Origin: Bacillota bacterium
GTDB lineage: Bacteria > Bacillota > Clostridia > Christensenellales > Aristaeellaceae
Assembly (NCBI GenBank): GCA_023411375.1
Contig: JAEYOW010000056.1
Location: 14,673-78,672 of the forward strand
Reading direction: 5' to 3'
DNA length: 64,000 nucleotides
The notes below the pieces were generated by a model. It was not told the DNA's origin. It did no database searches and was given only the letters and a program-made list of their open reading frames with translations. The translations under genes and the position numbers were made by a program. Below are positions 34,988-42,937 of the stretch, piece by piece; positions within the stretch are counted from its first letter, which is position 1, and each line of letters starts with the position of its first letter.

Positions 34988-36907
34988 TTGAATACCCATT
35001 TTGAAACGCTGGAGTTTAACCGGATTCTGGAAAAATTGAAGGAACAGTGCGTTAGCGACCAGGCAAAGGAAGTGCTTGCCGGCCTGTCCCCGTCGCTAAG
35101 CGAGGACAGCTGTAAACTAAAAATGACCGAAACCACCGCGGCGCGCCGGCTGCTTGACACGGCGGGATCGCCGCCGCTGCCCGCCATGAAGAACCTTGAA
35201 GAAAGCCTCGGTTTGAGCCAGATCGGCGCAATGCTGATTCCCGAACAGCTGACGGCGGTGGCCCGGTTTGCCGTGGCATGCCGGCGGATGGCCGCGTATT
35301 TACTGCGTGGTGAATCGCAGAGTAAGGAGCTCGCGGCCTATGGCCGCGTGATGGAGGACCTTGGAGAGCTTCAAACGGAAATTGAACGCTGCGTAGGCGA
35401 AGAACGGGTGTATGACGACGCCAGCGCGGCTCTGCGCGGCCTGCGGCGCAAGAAAGAAAGTTTGGAAGCAAGAATCAGGGAAAAGCTGAATCAGATTCTG
35501 CAAAGTCGCAAACAACTATTAACCGATCACTATATCACAAGCCGCAACGGACGTTTTGTGCTTCCCGTTCAGCGCCGCTTTCAGAGCCAGTTTGGCGGCA
35601 CGGTGGTGGATGCGTCCGGCACTGGCTCCACAGTATTTATGGAGCCTAGCGCCGTCGCGGGCCTACAGGCGGAGGCGGCTCTGCTTGCGGTGGAGGAGGA
35701 CGCGGAGACGCGCCGCATCCTCTATACGCTGACGGCGGAGGTCAACGATCATGCCGGTCCCATCCGGCGCAATATGGAGCTGATGGTGACGCTGGACGCA
35801 CTGTTCGCCAAGGCGAAGCTAAGCGCCATGATGGACGCCTGTCCAGTTGAAATCGGAGGCCTGAGACGCCTCGTCATCCGCCGGGGCCGTCACCCGCTGC
35901 TGGACGCGGAAGCCTGCGTGCCGCTAGACCTGGAAATGGGCGAAGGAACCGCGGGCGTGATCATTACCGGCCCCAACACCGGCGGAAAGACCGTCGCAAT
36001 GAAAACGGCGGGACTGCTTTCACTGATGGCGCAGTGCGGGCTGCATATTCCCTGCGCGGAGGGCAGCTATATCGCCATGCACGACGGCTACTGGTGCGAT
36101 ATCGGCGATAATCAGAGCATCTCGCAAAACCTTTCGACCTTTTCCGGGCACATGACAAACGTTATCCATATTTTGGAGCGCGCCAGCCGGGATAGCCTCG
36201 TCCTACTGGATGAGCTTGGCGGCGGCACCGATCCGGCCGAGGGCATGGGCATCGCGATCGCCGTGCTGGAGGAGCTCAGGCGGCGGGGCTGCATGTTTTT
36301 GGCGACCACGCATTACTCGCAGGTGAAGGAGTACGCCGAAGCCGCGGAGCATGTGCAAAGTGCAAGAATGGCCTTTGACCGGGAAAGCCTCGCTCCGCTT
36401 TACCGGCTGGAGATGGGTAAATCCGGCGAGAGTTGCGCGTTACACATCGCTAAAAGGCTGGGGCTTGCACCCGACCTGCTTGAGCGCGCCCGGTGCGAGG
36501 CGTACGGCGGTCAGGAGAGTAGCGGCACGGATAGCCCGGCCATGAAAACGCCGCCCAGCCGCCTCAGGCGCGTCGCGCCGTCCAAGGCAGAGAACGAACC
36601 ATCCGCAAAGTTCGGCATGGGCGATAGCGTAATGATATTGCCCGAAAGGGAAACCGGCATCGTGTACCATCCGGCGGACGAAACGGGAAATGTGACCGTC
36701 CAAATCAAGGGAAAGAAGCGCGCAGTACGGCATAACCGTCTCAAACTGCTGGTGCCCGCCGCCGAGCTCTATCCAGAGGATTACGATTTTTCCATCGTTT
36801 TTGATACGGTTGAAAACCGTAAGGCCGGCCATATACTAGGCAAACGGTATGATCCGGACGCGTGCGTCGTGCACCGGGAGGGGAAGGGAACAAACGGGGC
36901 GCGGTAG
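34988..36907 (+). CDS. MutS2-like ATPase lacking the Smr nuclease domain
   Basis: A 639-residue protein with the MutS core and clamp helices (about 1-300) and the MutS ATPase domain: Walker A TGPNTGGKT near residue 330, STFSGHM, Walker B LVLLDELGGGTDPAEG near 400, and TTHYSQVK. MutS2 proteins are usually near 780 residues and end in an Smr endonuclease domain; here a short basic linker and a tail with FDTVENRKAGHILGKRYDPD replace it. The start is TTG 34988 after GAGGGGAAG. Probably binds branched DNA or stalled ribosomes without cutting. Expression is governed by the structured leader. Confidence 0.82.
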   Translation: MNTHFETLEFNRILEKLKEQCVSDQAKEVLAGLSPSLSEDSCKLKMTETTAARRLLDTAGSPPLPAMKNLEESLGLSQIGAMLIPEQLTAVARFAVACRRMAAYLLRGESQSKELAAYGRVMEDLGELQTEIERCVGEERVYDDASAALRGLRRKKESLEARIREKLNQILQSRKQLLTDHYITSRNGRFVLPVQRRFQSQFGGTVVDASGTGSTVFMEPSAVAGLQAEAALLAVEEDAETRRILYTLTAEVNDHAGPIRRNMELMVTLDALFAKAKLSAMMDACPVEIGGLRRLVIRRGRHPLLDAEACVPLDLEMGEGTAGVIITGPNTGGKTVAMKTAGLLSLMAQCGLHIPCAEGSYIAMHDGYWCDIGDNQSISQNLSTFSGHMTNVIHILERASRDSLVLLDELGGGTDPAEGMGIAIAVLEELRRRGCMFLATTHYSQVKEYAEAAEHVQSARMAFDRESLAPLYRLEMGKSGESCALHIAKRLGLAPDLLERARCEAYGGQESSGTDSPAMKTPPSRLRRVAPSKAENEPSAKFGMGDSVMILPERETGIVYHPADETGNVTVQIKGKKRAVRHNRLKLLVPAAELYPEDYDFSIVFDTVENRKAGHILGKRYDPDACVVHREGKGTNGAR

Positions 36908-37102
36908 GGTGTCGGCGGCCATTTGCGTTGTTGTGTAAGATATAATCACCCGTTAAACGGATGGCTTAACACCTTTAAAAGTATTTTGATGCCGTTAAAA
37001 TTAGGATATGTCGACAATGGTTATGTCAAAGCGTTTGCCCAAATGGAAATCAATCAAAACATTAAATATGAACGGGGGCAATGCACGATGAAGAATTCTT
37101 GA
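36908..37102 (+). other. AT-rich tail with a 65-codon open frame, possible remnant
   Basis: In the same frame as the MutS2-like gene, directly after its stop, 64 sense codons run to TGA 37100-37102. They include MPLKLGYVDNGYVKAFAQ and lie in DNA visibly lower in GC than both sides. An ATG at 36988 has no ribosome site. It may be a gene fragment from an insertion or deletion. I do not recognise it. Confidence 0.25.
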
Positions 37103-37157
37103 CATAGCGGGTAGCAATGCCGAGACGACGTATTCCCAATCAAGCGGCAGAGTTTAC

Positions 37158-37192
37158 GAGGAGTCGGATAACACCGACACCTCCTTTTTTTT
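37158..37192 (+). terminator. Rho-independent terminator
   Basis: GAGG-A-GTCGG, loop ATAACA, CCGAC-A-CCTC, then C and eight T. It ends plus-strand transcription coming from the MutS2-like gene about 250 bases upstream. Confidence 0.8.
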
Positions 37193-37280
37193 GCCTGTTT
37201 TTGGCCCCAAGTATCCCCCAGAAGCCCTCAAGCAACTAAGAATCAGGCATTTTTGTCCCGATTTTGCGCAAAGAAAAACC

Positions 37281-37302
37281 CGGCACCCATGAGAGAGTGC
37301 CG
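37281..37302 (-). terminator. Terminator of the GGGtGRT operon
   Basis: CGGCAC/GTGCCG stem followed on the minus strand by GGGTTTTTCTTT, about 17 bases after the stop of the GGGtGRT gene. Confidence 0.7.
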
Positions 37303-37318
37303 AGTAATCATTGACTTA

Positions 37319-38320
37319 TCAGGCTTTCTGCACTTCTTCAATCGCCACGGCCACAGCCACGGTCGCGCCGACCATGGGGTTGTTGCCCATGCCGATCAGG
37401 CCCATCATCTCCACGTGCGCCGGCACGGAGGAGGAACCCGCAAACTGCGCGTCGGAGTGCATGCGGCCCATGGTGTCGGTCATGCCATAGCTGGCGGGGC
37501 CGGCTGCCATGTTGTCGGGATGCAAGGTACGGCCCGTGCCGCCGCCGGAGGCGACGGAGAAATACTTCTTGCCGTTCTCAATAGCCCATTTCTTGTATGT
37601 GCCCGCCACGGGATGCTGGAAGCGGGTGGGATTGGTGGAATTGCCGGTGATGGAGACATCGACATTTTCCAGACGCATGATCGCGACGCCCTCGGTTACG
37701 TCGTCGCAGCCGTAGCAGCGCACCTTCGCCTTTTCACCGTTGGAATAGGCGGTCTCCTTCACCACATGCACTTCGCCGGTAGCGTAATCCATCTGCGTCT
37801 GCACATAGGTAAAGCCGTTGATGCGGCTGATGATGAAGGCGGCGTCCTTGCCAAGGCCGTTGAGGATAACACGAAGGGGCTCCTTGCGGACCTTGTTGGC
37901 GGTGCGGGCGATACCGATCGCGCCCTCGGCGGCGGCAAAGCTCTCGTGGCCGGCAAGGAAGGCAAAGCACTTGGTATCCTCGCGAAGAAGCATCGCACCT
38001 AGGTTGCCGTGGCCAAGGCCAACAGCGCGCTGGTCTGCGACGGAACCGGGAATGCAAAAGCCCTGCAGGCCGATGCCGATCGCCTCGGCCGCATCAGCCG
38101 CATTCTTGCAGCCCTTCTTCAAAGCGATGGCCGCGCCGAGCGTGTAAGCCCAAACGGCGTTTTCAAAAGCGATAGGCTGTACGCCGCGAACGATGCCGTC
38201 CACATCCACGCCCTTATCCTTGACGAACTGCGCCATCGAATCCAAATCCGAAAAGCCGTATTCCGCAAGAACGCCTTCGATCTTCTTGATTCTTCTTTCG
38301 TATCCTTCAAAAGTAGCCAT
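37319..38320 (-). CDS. GGGtGRT-family protein
   Basis: A 333-residue soluble protein carrying the family-naming motif SGGGTGRTLHPDN near residue 278 and other glycine-rich loops (QHPVAGTYKKW, GLGHGNLGAM). This family occurs in anaerobic Clostridia next to a NifU-like protein, as here. Its biochemical role is not known to me. GAGGTGA lies 7 bases before the ATG. The conserved pairing suggests a shared iron-sulfur or sulfur-transfer task. Confidence 0.85.
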   Translation of the reverse strand: MATFEGYERRIKKIEGVLAEYGFSDLDSMAQFVKDKGVDVDGIVRGVQPIAFENAVWAYTLGAAIALKKGCKNAADAAEAIGIGLQGFCIPGSVADQRAVGLGHGNLGAMLLREDTKCFAFLAGHESFAAAEGAIGIARTANKVRKEPLRVILNGLGKDAAFIISRINGFTYVQTQMDYATGEVHVVKETAYSNGEKAKVRCYGCDDVTEGVAIMRLENVDVSITGNSTNPTRFQHPVAGTYKKWAIENGKKYFSVASGGGTGRTLHPDNMAAGPASYGMTDTMGRMHSDAQFAGSSSVPAHVEMMGLIGMGNNPMVGATVAVAVAIEEVQKA

Positions 38321-38347
38321 TTCTACTCACCTCTTATCAAATTCGGA

Positions 38348-39040
38348 TTACTGATGACGCGGGTCGATATACTCGACAGCTTCGTCGAAGCGGCCGTAGG
38401 AGCCGACGTTCTTCTCGTAAGCTTCCTTGGGATCGACGCCCTTCTTGATGGCTTCCATCATCTTGCCCAGGTGCACGAACTGGTAGCCGATCACCTCGTG
38501 ATCTTTGTCCAGGCCAATCTTAAGCACATACCCCTCGGCCATTTCGAGGTAGCGGACGCCCTTTTTAAGCGTGCCGTACATGGTGCCGACCTGGCTGCGC
38601 AGGCCCTTGCCCAAATCCTCAAGGCCGGCGCCGACAGGCAGGCCGTCCTCAGAAAAAGCGCTCTGCGTGCGGCCGTAAGCGATCTGCAAAAACAGTTCCC
38701 GCATGGCGGTGTTGATGGCGTCGCAAACAAGGTCGGTGTTCAGGGCTTCCAAAACGGTCTTGCCGGGCAAAATTTCGGCGGCCATGGCGGCGGAGTGGGT
38801 CATACCGCTGCAGCCGATGGTCTCTACCAGCGCCTCCTGGATAATGCCCTCCTTGACGTTGAGCGTAAGCTTACAAGTGCCCTGCTGGGGAGCGCACCAG
38901 CCCACGCCGTGGGTCAGGCCGCTGATATCCTTCACCTCACGGCTCTGCACCCATTTGCCCTCTTCGGGAATCGGCGCGGGGCCGTGATTGGGGCCCTTTT
39001 TTACGCATACCATTTCTTCGACTTCTCTTGAATATTGCAT
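38348..39040 (-). CDS. NifU-like iron-sulfur scaffold protein
   Basis: A 230-residue protein related to the NifU/IscU N-terminal scaffold. The core GCSGMTHSAAMAAEIL near residue 95 matches the first Cys region of scaffolds, and further Cys residues lie in GWCAPQQGTC near 63 and DLVCDA near 120. AGGAGG 9 bases before ATG 39040 fixes the start; the frame continues upstream without a better site. Cotranscribed with the GGGtGRT gene (27-base gap). Probably assembles a cluster for, or together with, that partner. Confidence 0.82.
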   Translation of the reverse strand: MQYSREVEEMVCVKKGPNHGPAPIPEEGKWVQSREVKDISGLTHGVGWCAPQQGTCKLTLNVKEGIIQEALVETIGCSGMTHSAAMAAEILPGKTVLEALNTDLVCDAINTAMRELFLQIAYGRTQSAFSEDGLPVGAGLEDLGKGLRSQVGTMYGTLKKGVRYLEMAEGYVLKIGLDKDHEVIGYQFVHLGKMMEAIKKGVDPKEAYEKNVGSYGRFDEAVEYIDPRHQ

Positions 39041-39093
39041 CGATTGTATCCTCCTGTTCCAACATAGTCTGTGATGCGGACACATACGAATAC

Positions 39094-39122
39094 AGTATAG
39101 CATATTTTGACCGGTGTAAAAA
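39094..39122 (-). promoter_or_regulatory. Possible promoter of the NifU-like/GGGtGRT operon
   Basis: On the minus strand TTTTTA (39117-39122), 17 bases, TATACT (39094-39099), about 50 bases before the NifU-like start. The -35 is weak. On the plus strand a TGGTATACT extended -10 at 39180-39188 probably serves the XRE-S24 gene. Confidence 0.4.
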
Positions 39123-39225
39123 GCCCTTTCGCGAGTTTATGATAAAAATTTGTCATATGCACCGCTTTTGATGGAAATATGGTATACTGTTAACCGATTT
39201 CAACCCAAAGGAGAGAAAGAATACC

Positions 39226-39963
39226 ATGAGCCGTTTGGGAGACCTTCTGAAAACCGAGCGCCTGCGCCGGAAAATGACGCTGAAGCAAGTTGCCAGACTG
39301 GGCGGCGTGAGCGAAGGCTATTTAAAGGATGTTGAGGAGGGCCGAAAGATCATCGCGGATGATCAGGCCCGCCGGATTTTGAAAAAAATTGGTCTTCAGG
39401 AGCATAATGAGGAAGGCTTTACGCTGGACGATATCGCCGCGACGGTGGATTTACAGACCGTTACACCGCAGGCAAACCCCAAGCCCGCGCCTAAAAAAAC
39501 GGTTACGCTGGACAGTGAAACCGTCTATCAAAGCCGCGTGGGGGAGGAGCAGCAGGTAACGGGCGGCATCTGGCTGGACGCGCTTACCAGCGTGATGAAG
39601 CGCGTGCCTGTGTACAATGCGGTGATGAAGGAAACCGATCACAGGCTGCTGCCCATTCTGGACGGGCGTATTGAGGGCGCCGCGCCTGATAAGGTGTTTT
39701 ATCTTAGCGCTCCTGACGACAGCATGCGCGGGTTTCGTATTCTGAGGGACGACCTGTGCCTGATCGTTCCCTCAAACAGCCCAATCGACGGCGCGGTGAT
39801 GCTGGTGGAGCATAACCAGCACCGCTACCTGCGCAAGGTCAAAAAGCTGGATGCGCTCAACGTGCTTTTACAAAGCTACGACCGTGAGTACGCCGCGGAA
39901 ACCTGCGCTCTGCCGGAGGTAAACTTCCTGGGCCGCGTGGTCAGGGTTGAATTTTCGTTGTGA
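39226..39963 (+). CDS. XRE-family regulator with S24/LexA-like C-terminal domain
   Basis: A 245-residue protein. Residues 1-55 are an XRE helix-turn-helix (LKQVARLGGVSEGYLKDVEEG). A Pro/Lys-rich linker is near 80-92. Residues 130-245 resemble the S24 fold of LexA and CI repressors, with Ser in PDDSMRGFRI near 166 and Lys in YLRKVKK near 205 at the places of the catalytic pair. If active it would cleave itself under DNA damage; it may only keep the fold. GGAGAG precedes the ATG. Single gene, ending flush against the convergent ZIP gene. Confidence 0.78.
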   Translation: MSRLGDLLKTERLRRKMTLKQVARLGGVSEGYLKDVEEGRKIIADDQARRILKKIGLQEHNEEGFTLDDIAATVDLQTVTPQANPKPAPKKTVTLDSETVYQSRVGEEQQVTGGIWLDALTSVMKRVPVYNAVMKETDHRLLPILDGRIEGAAPDKVFYLSAPDDSMRGFRILRDDLCLIVPSNSPIDGAVMLVEHNQHRYLRKVKKLDALNVLLQSYDREYAAETCALPEVNFLGRVVRVEFSL

Positions 39964-40749
39964 TCAACCCAGCGCCACGTCCAAAATCATCATCACCAGA
40001 AAACCAAGCATAACGCTCAGCGTACCCGTGTGGCTGTGCTCGCCAAGGCTGGCCTCGGGAATCAGCTCCTCGACCACCACGTAGATCATCGCGCCGGCGG
40101 CAAAGGACAACAGCCATGGCATGATGCCTATGACAGAGCCTGCCGCCAGCACGCCCAGCACGCCGGCGATGGGTTCCACAATGCCGCTCAGCGCGCCGTA
40201 CACAAAGCTCTTCGCATTGCTGAGACCCTCTTTTTTCAGCGGCAGGGAGATAGCGGCTCCCTCCGGGAAGTTTTGCAACGCCATACCAAGCGACAGCGCC
40301 AGCGCGCCGGAAAGGGAGATGGCGCTGTTTCCGCCCGCTAAACCAAACGCTAGGCCAACAGCCAGCCCCTCGGGAATGTTATGCAGCGTTACCGCAAGCA
40401 CCAGCATGGTGGTTCTGGTAAAAGAGCTTTTAATGCCCTCCGGCTCGTTGCTGCCGGGATGCAGGTGGGGGAGCAACCGGTCCAGCAGCAGTAGGAACGC
40501 CGCGCCCAGCACAAAGCCGCCGGCGGCGGGCAGCCACTCCGGAGAGCCCTGTTCGCGCGCCATTTCCATGGCGGGTATCAGCAGCGACCAAACCGAAGCG
40601 GCGATCATCACGCCTGCCGCAAACCCCAGAAAAGCCCGCTGCATACCGTGTGGAATATCCTTTTTAAAGAAAAAAACCGTCGCCGCGCCCAGTGCGGTCG
40701 CCAGAAATGTAAACATGGTGCCCAGAAACGCCAGCAATATGGGGGACAT
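39964..40749 (-). CDS. ZIP-family metal transporter
   Basis: A 261-residue membrane protein with about eight helices and the paired ZIP metal-site motifs VTLHNIPEGLAVG (near residue 125) and ALQNFPEGAAI (near 165), plus a His-containing loop LLPHLHPG. It imports zinc or a similar divalent metal. GGAGG precedes the ATG. Its stop codon directly abuts the stop of the XRE-S24 gene with no base between. Confidence 0.9.
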   Translation of the reverse strand: MSPILLAFLGTMFTFLATALGAATVFFFKKDIPHGMQRAFLGFAAGVMIAASVWSLLIPAMEMAREQGSPEWLPAAGGFVLGAAFLLLLDRLLPHLHPGSNEPEGIKSSFTRTTMLVLAVTLHNIPEGLAVGLAFGLAGGNSAISLSGALALSLGMALQNFPEGAAISLPLKKEGLSNAKSFVYGALSGIVEPIAGVLGVLAAGSVIGIMPWLLSFAAGAMIYVVVEELIPEASLGEHSHTGTLSVMLGFLVMMILDVALG

Positions 40750-40778
40750 GGAAAAAATTCCTCCTTTGCGGATTTAGA

Positions 40779-40807
40779 TTGCAATTACCTATATGATAGC
40801 ATAAAAT
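40779..40807 (+). promoter_or_regulatory. Promoter of the YitT-family gene
   Basis: TTGCAA (40779-40784), 17-base spacer, TAAAAT (40802-40807), about 38 bases before the ribosome binding site of the YitT gene. Confidence 0.6.
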
Positions 40808-40851
40808 AGCGGATGTGAAACCACATTTCATTACTTTGGAGGCAATTCCTA

Positions 40852-41721
40852 ATGGATAAAAAGCTGAGGCTTGACGCCCAGACACTCAAGGATTATGGAA
40901 TGCTCACCATCGGCACGCTTCTAATTGCCGTCGGCGTATATTTCTTTAAATTTCCCAATAATTTTTCAACCGGCGGCGTCAGCGGTATTTCGATTATTCT
41001 GGGTCATTACGCGCCCAACGTATCGGCGGGCGCGTTCGTATTTATCATCAACCAGGCGCTGCTCCTGGTCGGCTTTTTGGTTTTCGGCCGTTCCTTTGGC
41101 ATGCGAACGGCTTATACAAGCCTTCTGATGTCCGGCGTTATCTGGGCGCTGGAATATATTTGCCCTCTGGAAAAGCCGATGACCACGCAGCCGCTGTTAG
41201 AGCTGGTTTTTTCGGTATCTTTGCCCGCGGTCGGCAGCGCGATCCTCTTCAACATGCAGGCCTCCAGCGGCGGGACGGATATTGTGGCGATGCTGCTGAA
41301 GAAAAAAACCAATGTCAATATCGGCAACAGCCTGATGTGTGTGGATTTTTTGATTACCGTCGCGGCATGCTTCGCCTTTGGCATGGAAACCGGGCTTTTT
41401 AGCATGCTGGGTCTGATGCTTAAATCCGTAATTGTGGATATGGTGCTGGAAAACATCAAGGTTCATAAGTGCTTTCAGATTATTACCGCCAAGCCGGAGG
41501 AGATTGTGGCCTACGTGGTTCGCAACATAGGCCGCGGCGCTACGGAAATCAAAGGCGAAGGTGCTTATACGCATGAAAACAAGACGGTTATTCTCACTGT
41601 TGTCAACCGTTTTCAGGCGGTCAAGCTCCGTCAGTTCGCCAAACAAGTGGACCCTTCCTGTTTTATTTTGATTACCAACACCAGCGAAATTATTGGAAAG
41701 GGTTTCCGGGGCGTGATGTGA
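40852..41721 (+). CDS. YitT-family membrane protein (DUF161-DUF2179)
   Basis: A 289-residue protein. Five or six membrane helices fill residues 15-200 with the YitT motifs FPNNFSTGGVSGISII and ASSGGTDIVAMLL; a cytoplasmic DUF2179 domain (about 215-289) ends in SEIIGKGF. Function unknown; members are thought to be transporters. TTGGAGG lies 9 bases before the ATG. Confidence 0.88.
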   Translation: MDKKLRLDAQTLKDYGMLTIGTLLIAVGVYFFKFPNNFSTGGVSGISIILGHYAPNVSAGAFVFIINQALLLVGFLVFGRSFGMRTAYTSLLMSGVIWALEYICPLEKPMTTQPLLELVFSVSLPAVGSAILFNMQASSGGTDIVAMLLKKKTNVNIGNSLMCVDFLITVAACFAFGMETGLFSMLGLMLKSVIVDMVLENIKVHKCFQIITAKPEEIVAYVVRNIGRGATEIKGEGAYTHENKTVILTVVNRFQAVKLRQFAKQVDPSCFILITNTSEIIGKGFRGVM

Positions 41722-41757
41722 AGTTTTTTATTTATGAAAAAATATACTTCGAGGCCG

Positions 41758-42630
41758 CTATTCGGCGTCGAAGCACACGCTCTCCTTTGAAAGCTTGGCA
41801 CTGTATAGCGCTTTGTCCGCGCGCGTCATCAGCGCCCTGAAGCCGGAGCTGTCCATTTCTTCGTGATATTCCGCGATTCCGGTAGAAAAGCCGACATGGC
41901 CGGGATTGTCCACCAGCCTTGCGGCTTCCATCCGGTATTCGTTCTCAAGGGCTTCCAATTCATGCCGCAGGCGGCTGTGCTCCTGCGGGCCGTTGAGCAG
42001 GCACGCAAACTCGTCGCCGCCCAGCCTGCCCAATACCGCGCCTTCCGAAAAGCGACTTTTCAGTACACGGGCAAAGATCTTGATCAGGGCATCGCCCACC
42101 GGATGGCCATAGGTATCGTTAATGCGCTTGAAAAGGTTGAAATCGAACATCATTAGGAAGGCTTGAGCGGTATGCGAAAGGGCCTTTTCGGCATAAAACT
42201 TGAAGCTTTCGTTGTGATACAGGCACGTCATGCAGTCCAGCTCCGATTTCAGCTTAAAGGCCTCGGCAAGCTTCATGGCCTCCTTTGCCGTTTCAGAGAG
42301 CGTTTTGGGGTAATATTCTCCGCTCATTTGCTCGGCGTAGGGCATGGAATGATGGAGGTGAACCAGTTCCCAGCTTACCTGCGTCCTGCGGTAGATAAAG
42401 GTAAAGCGCGTATCCATGTTAATAAAGGTGGCCTTATCGCAGTATTCCTTTTCGCGCACCCACAGGCCGCCATAGACCATGTAGACGTTTTCTGTGACGG
42501 GCAGACACTCGTACCACTCGTCAATTACCTTAAAATGGATAGTCATGTATTCGGCCAGGTTGTCCGCCAAACTGTTAAGCATCTGTTCATTGGACAGGCA
42601 AAGCTCCGCCTTACCCGTGCCAATCATCAC
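41758..42630 (-). CDS. Diguanylate cyclase with SnoaL-like sensor (intact part)
   Basis: A 290-residue open frame from GTG 42630. Residues 1-105 are most of an NTF2/SnoaL-like domain (HFKVIDEWYECLPV, WELVHLHHSMPYAE). Residues 125-285 are a GGDEF domain with intact RLGGDEFACL near 203 and DFNLFKRINDTYGH near 165, so it should make c-di-GMP. However, the true start seems to lie at 42762 in the same frame, cut off by a TAA at 42697-42699. No ribosome site supports GTG 42630, so the gene may be silent or poorly translated. Confidence 0.75.
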   Translation of the reverse strand: MMIGTGKAELCLSNEQMLNSLADNLAEYMTIHFKVIDEWYECLPVTENVYMVYGGLWVREKEYCDKATFINMDTRFTFIYRRTQVSWELVHLHHSMPYAEQMSGEYYPKTLSETAKEAMKLAEAFKLKSELDCMTCLYHNESFKFYAEKALSHTAQAFLMMFDFNLFKRINDTYGHPVGDALIKIFARVLKSRFSEGAVLGRLGGDEFACLLNGPQEHSRLRHELEALENEYRMEAARLVDNPGHVGFSTGIAEYHEEMDSSGFRALMTRADKALYSAKLSKESVCFDAE

Positions 42631-42762
42631 GACGTCCTGCGCAAGAACATCGTATATCTTATGAAAGTTTTCTTCTGAAGGCGTAAGAATATAGTATTAC
42701 CACAAGGCTTTGGTCAGAGCGCAGAGCTCGTTTTTGATAGAATTATCTTTGGAAACAGACAT
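42631..42762 (-). pseudogene. Severed 5-prime end of the diguanylate cyclase gene
   Basis: ATG 42760-42762, with AGGTGAG about 8 bases upstream, opens MSVSKDNSIKNELCALTKALW, then an in-frame TAA (42697-42699). The frame continues without shift as YYILTPSEENFHKIYDVLAQ into the sensor domain. Family members normally begin with this continuous helix, so a nonsense change at codon 22 is the simplest reading. A sequencing error, or stop-codon read-through, are alternatives. Confidence 0.65.
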
Positions 42763-42883
42763 TCCAGGGCTCACCTACCCATCGAAAATTTCTTTGTCTA
42801 ATTATACTGTTTTCGCAATCTTTCGTCAATCTTTCCTCAATCCGGCGATGCGTAAAACGAAAATAAAGAAAACGCGCAATAAA

Positions 42884-42920
42884 GCCGCCTCTAGCGTTTT
42901 TTCTGACGCTGAGAGGCGGC
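42884..42920 (-). terminator. Terminator of the pot operon
   Basis: GCCGCCTC-T-AGCGT/ACGCT-GA-GAGGCGGC, about 20 bases after the potD stop, followed on the minus strand by TTTATT and a T-rich stretch. Confidence 0.75.
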
Positions 42921-42937
42921 GAAGACCGGCGGCGACT

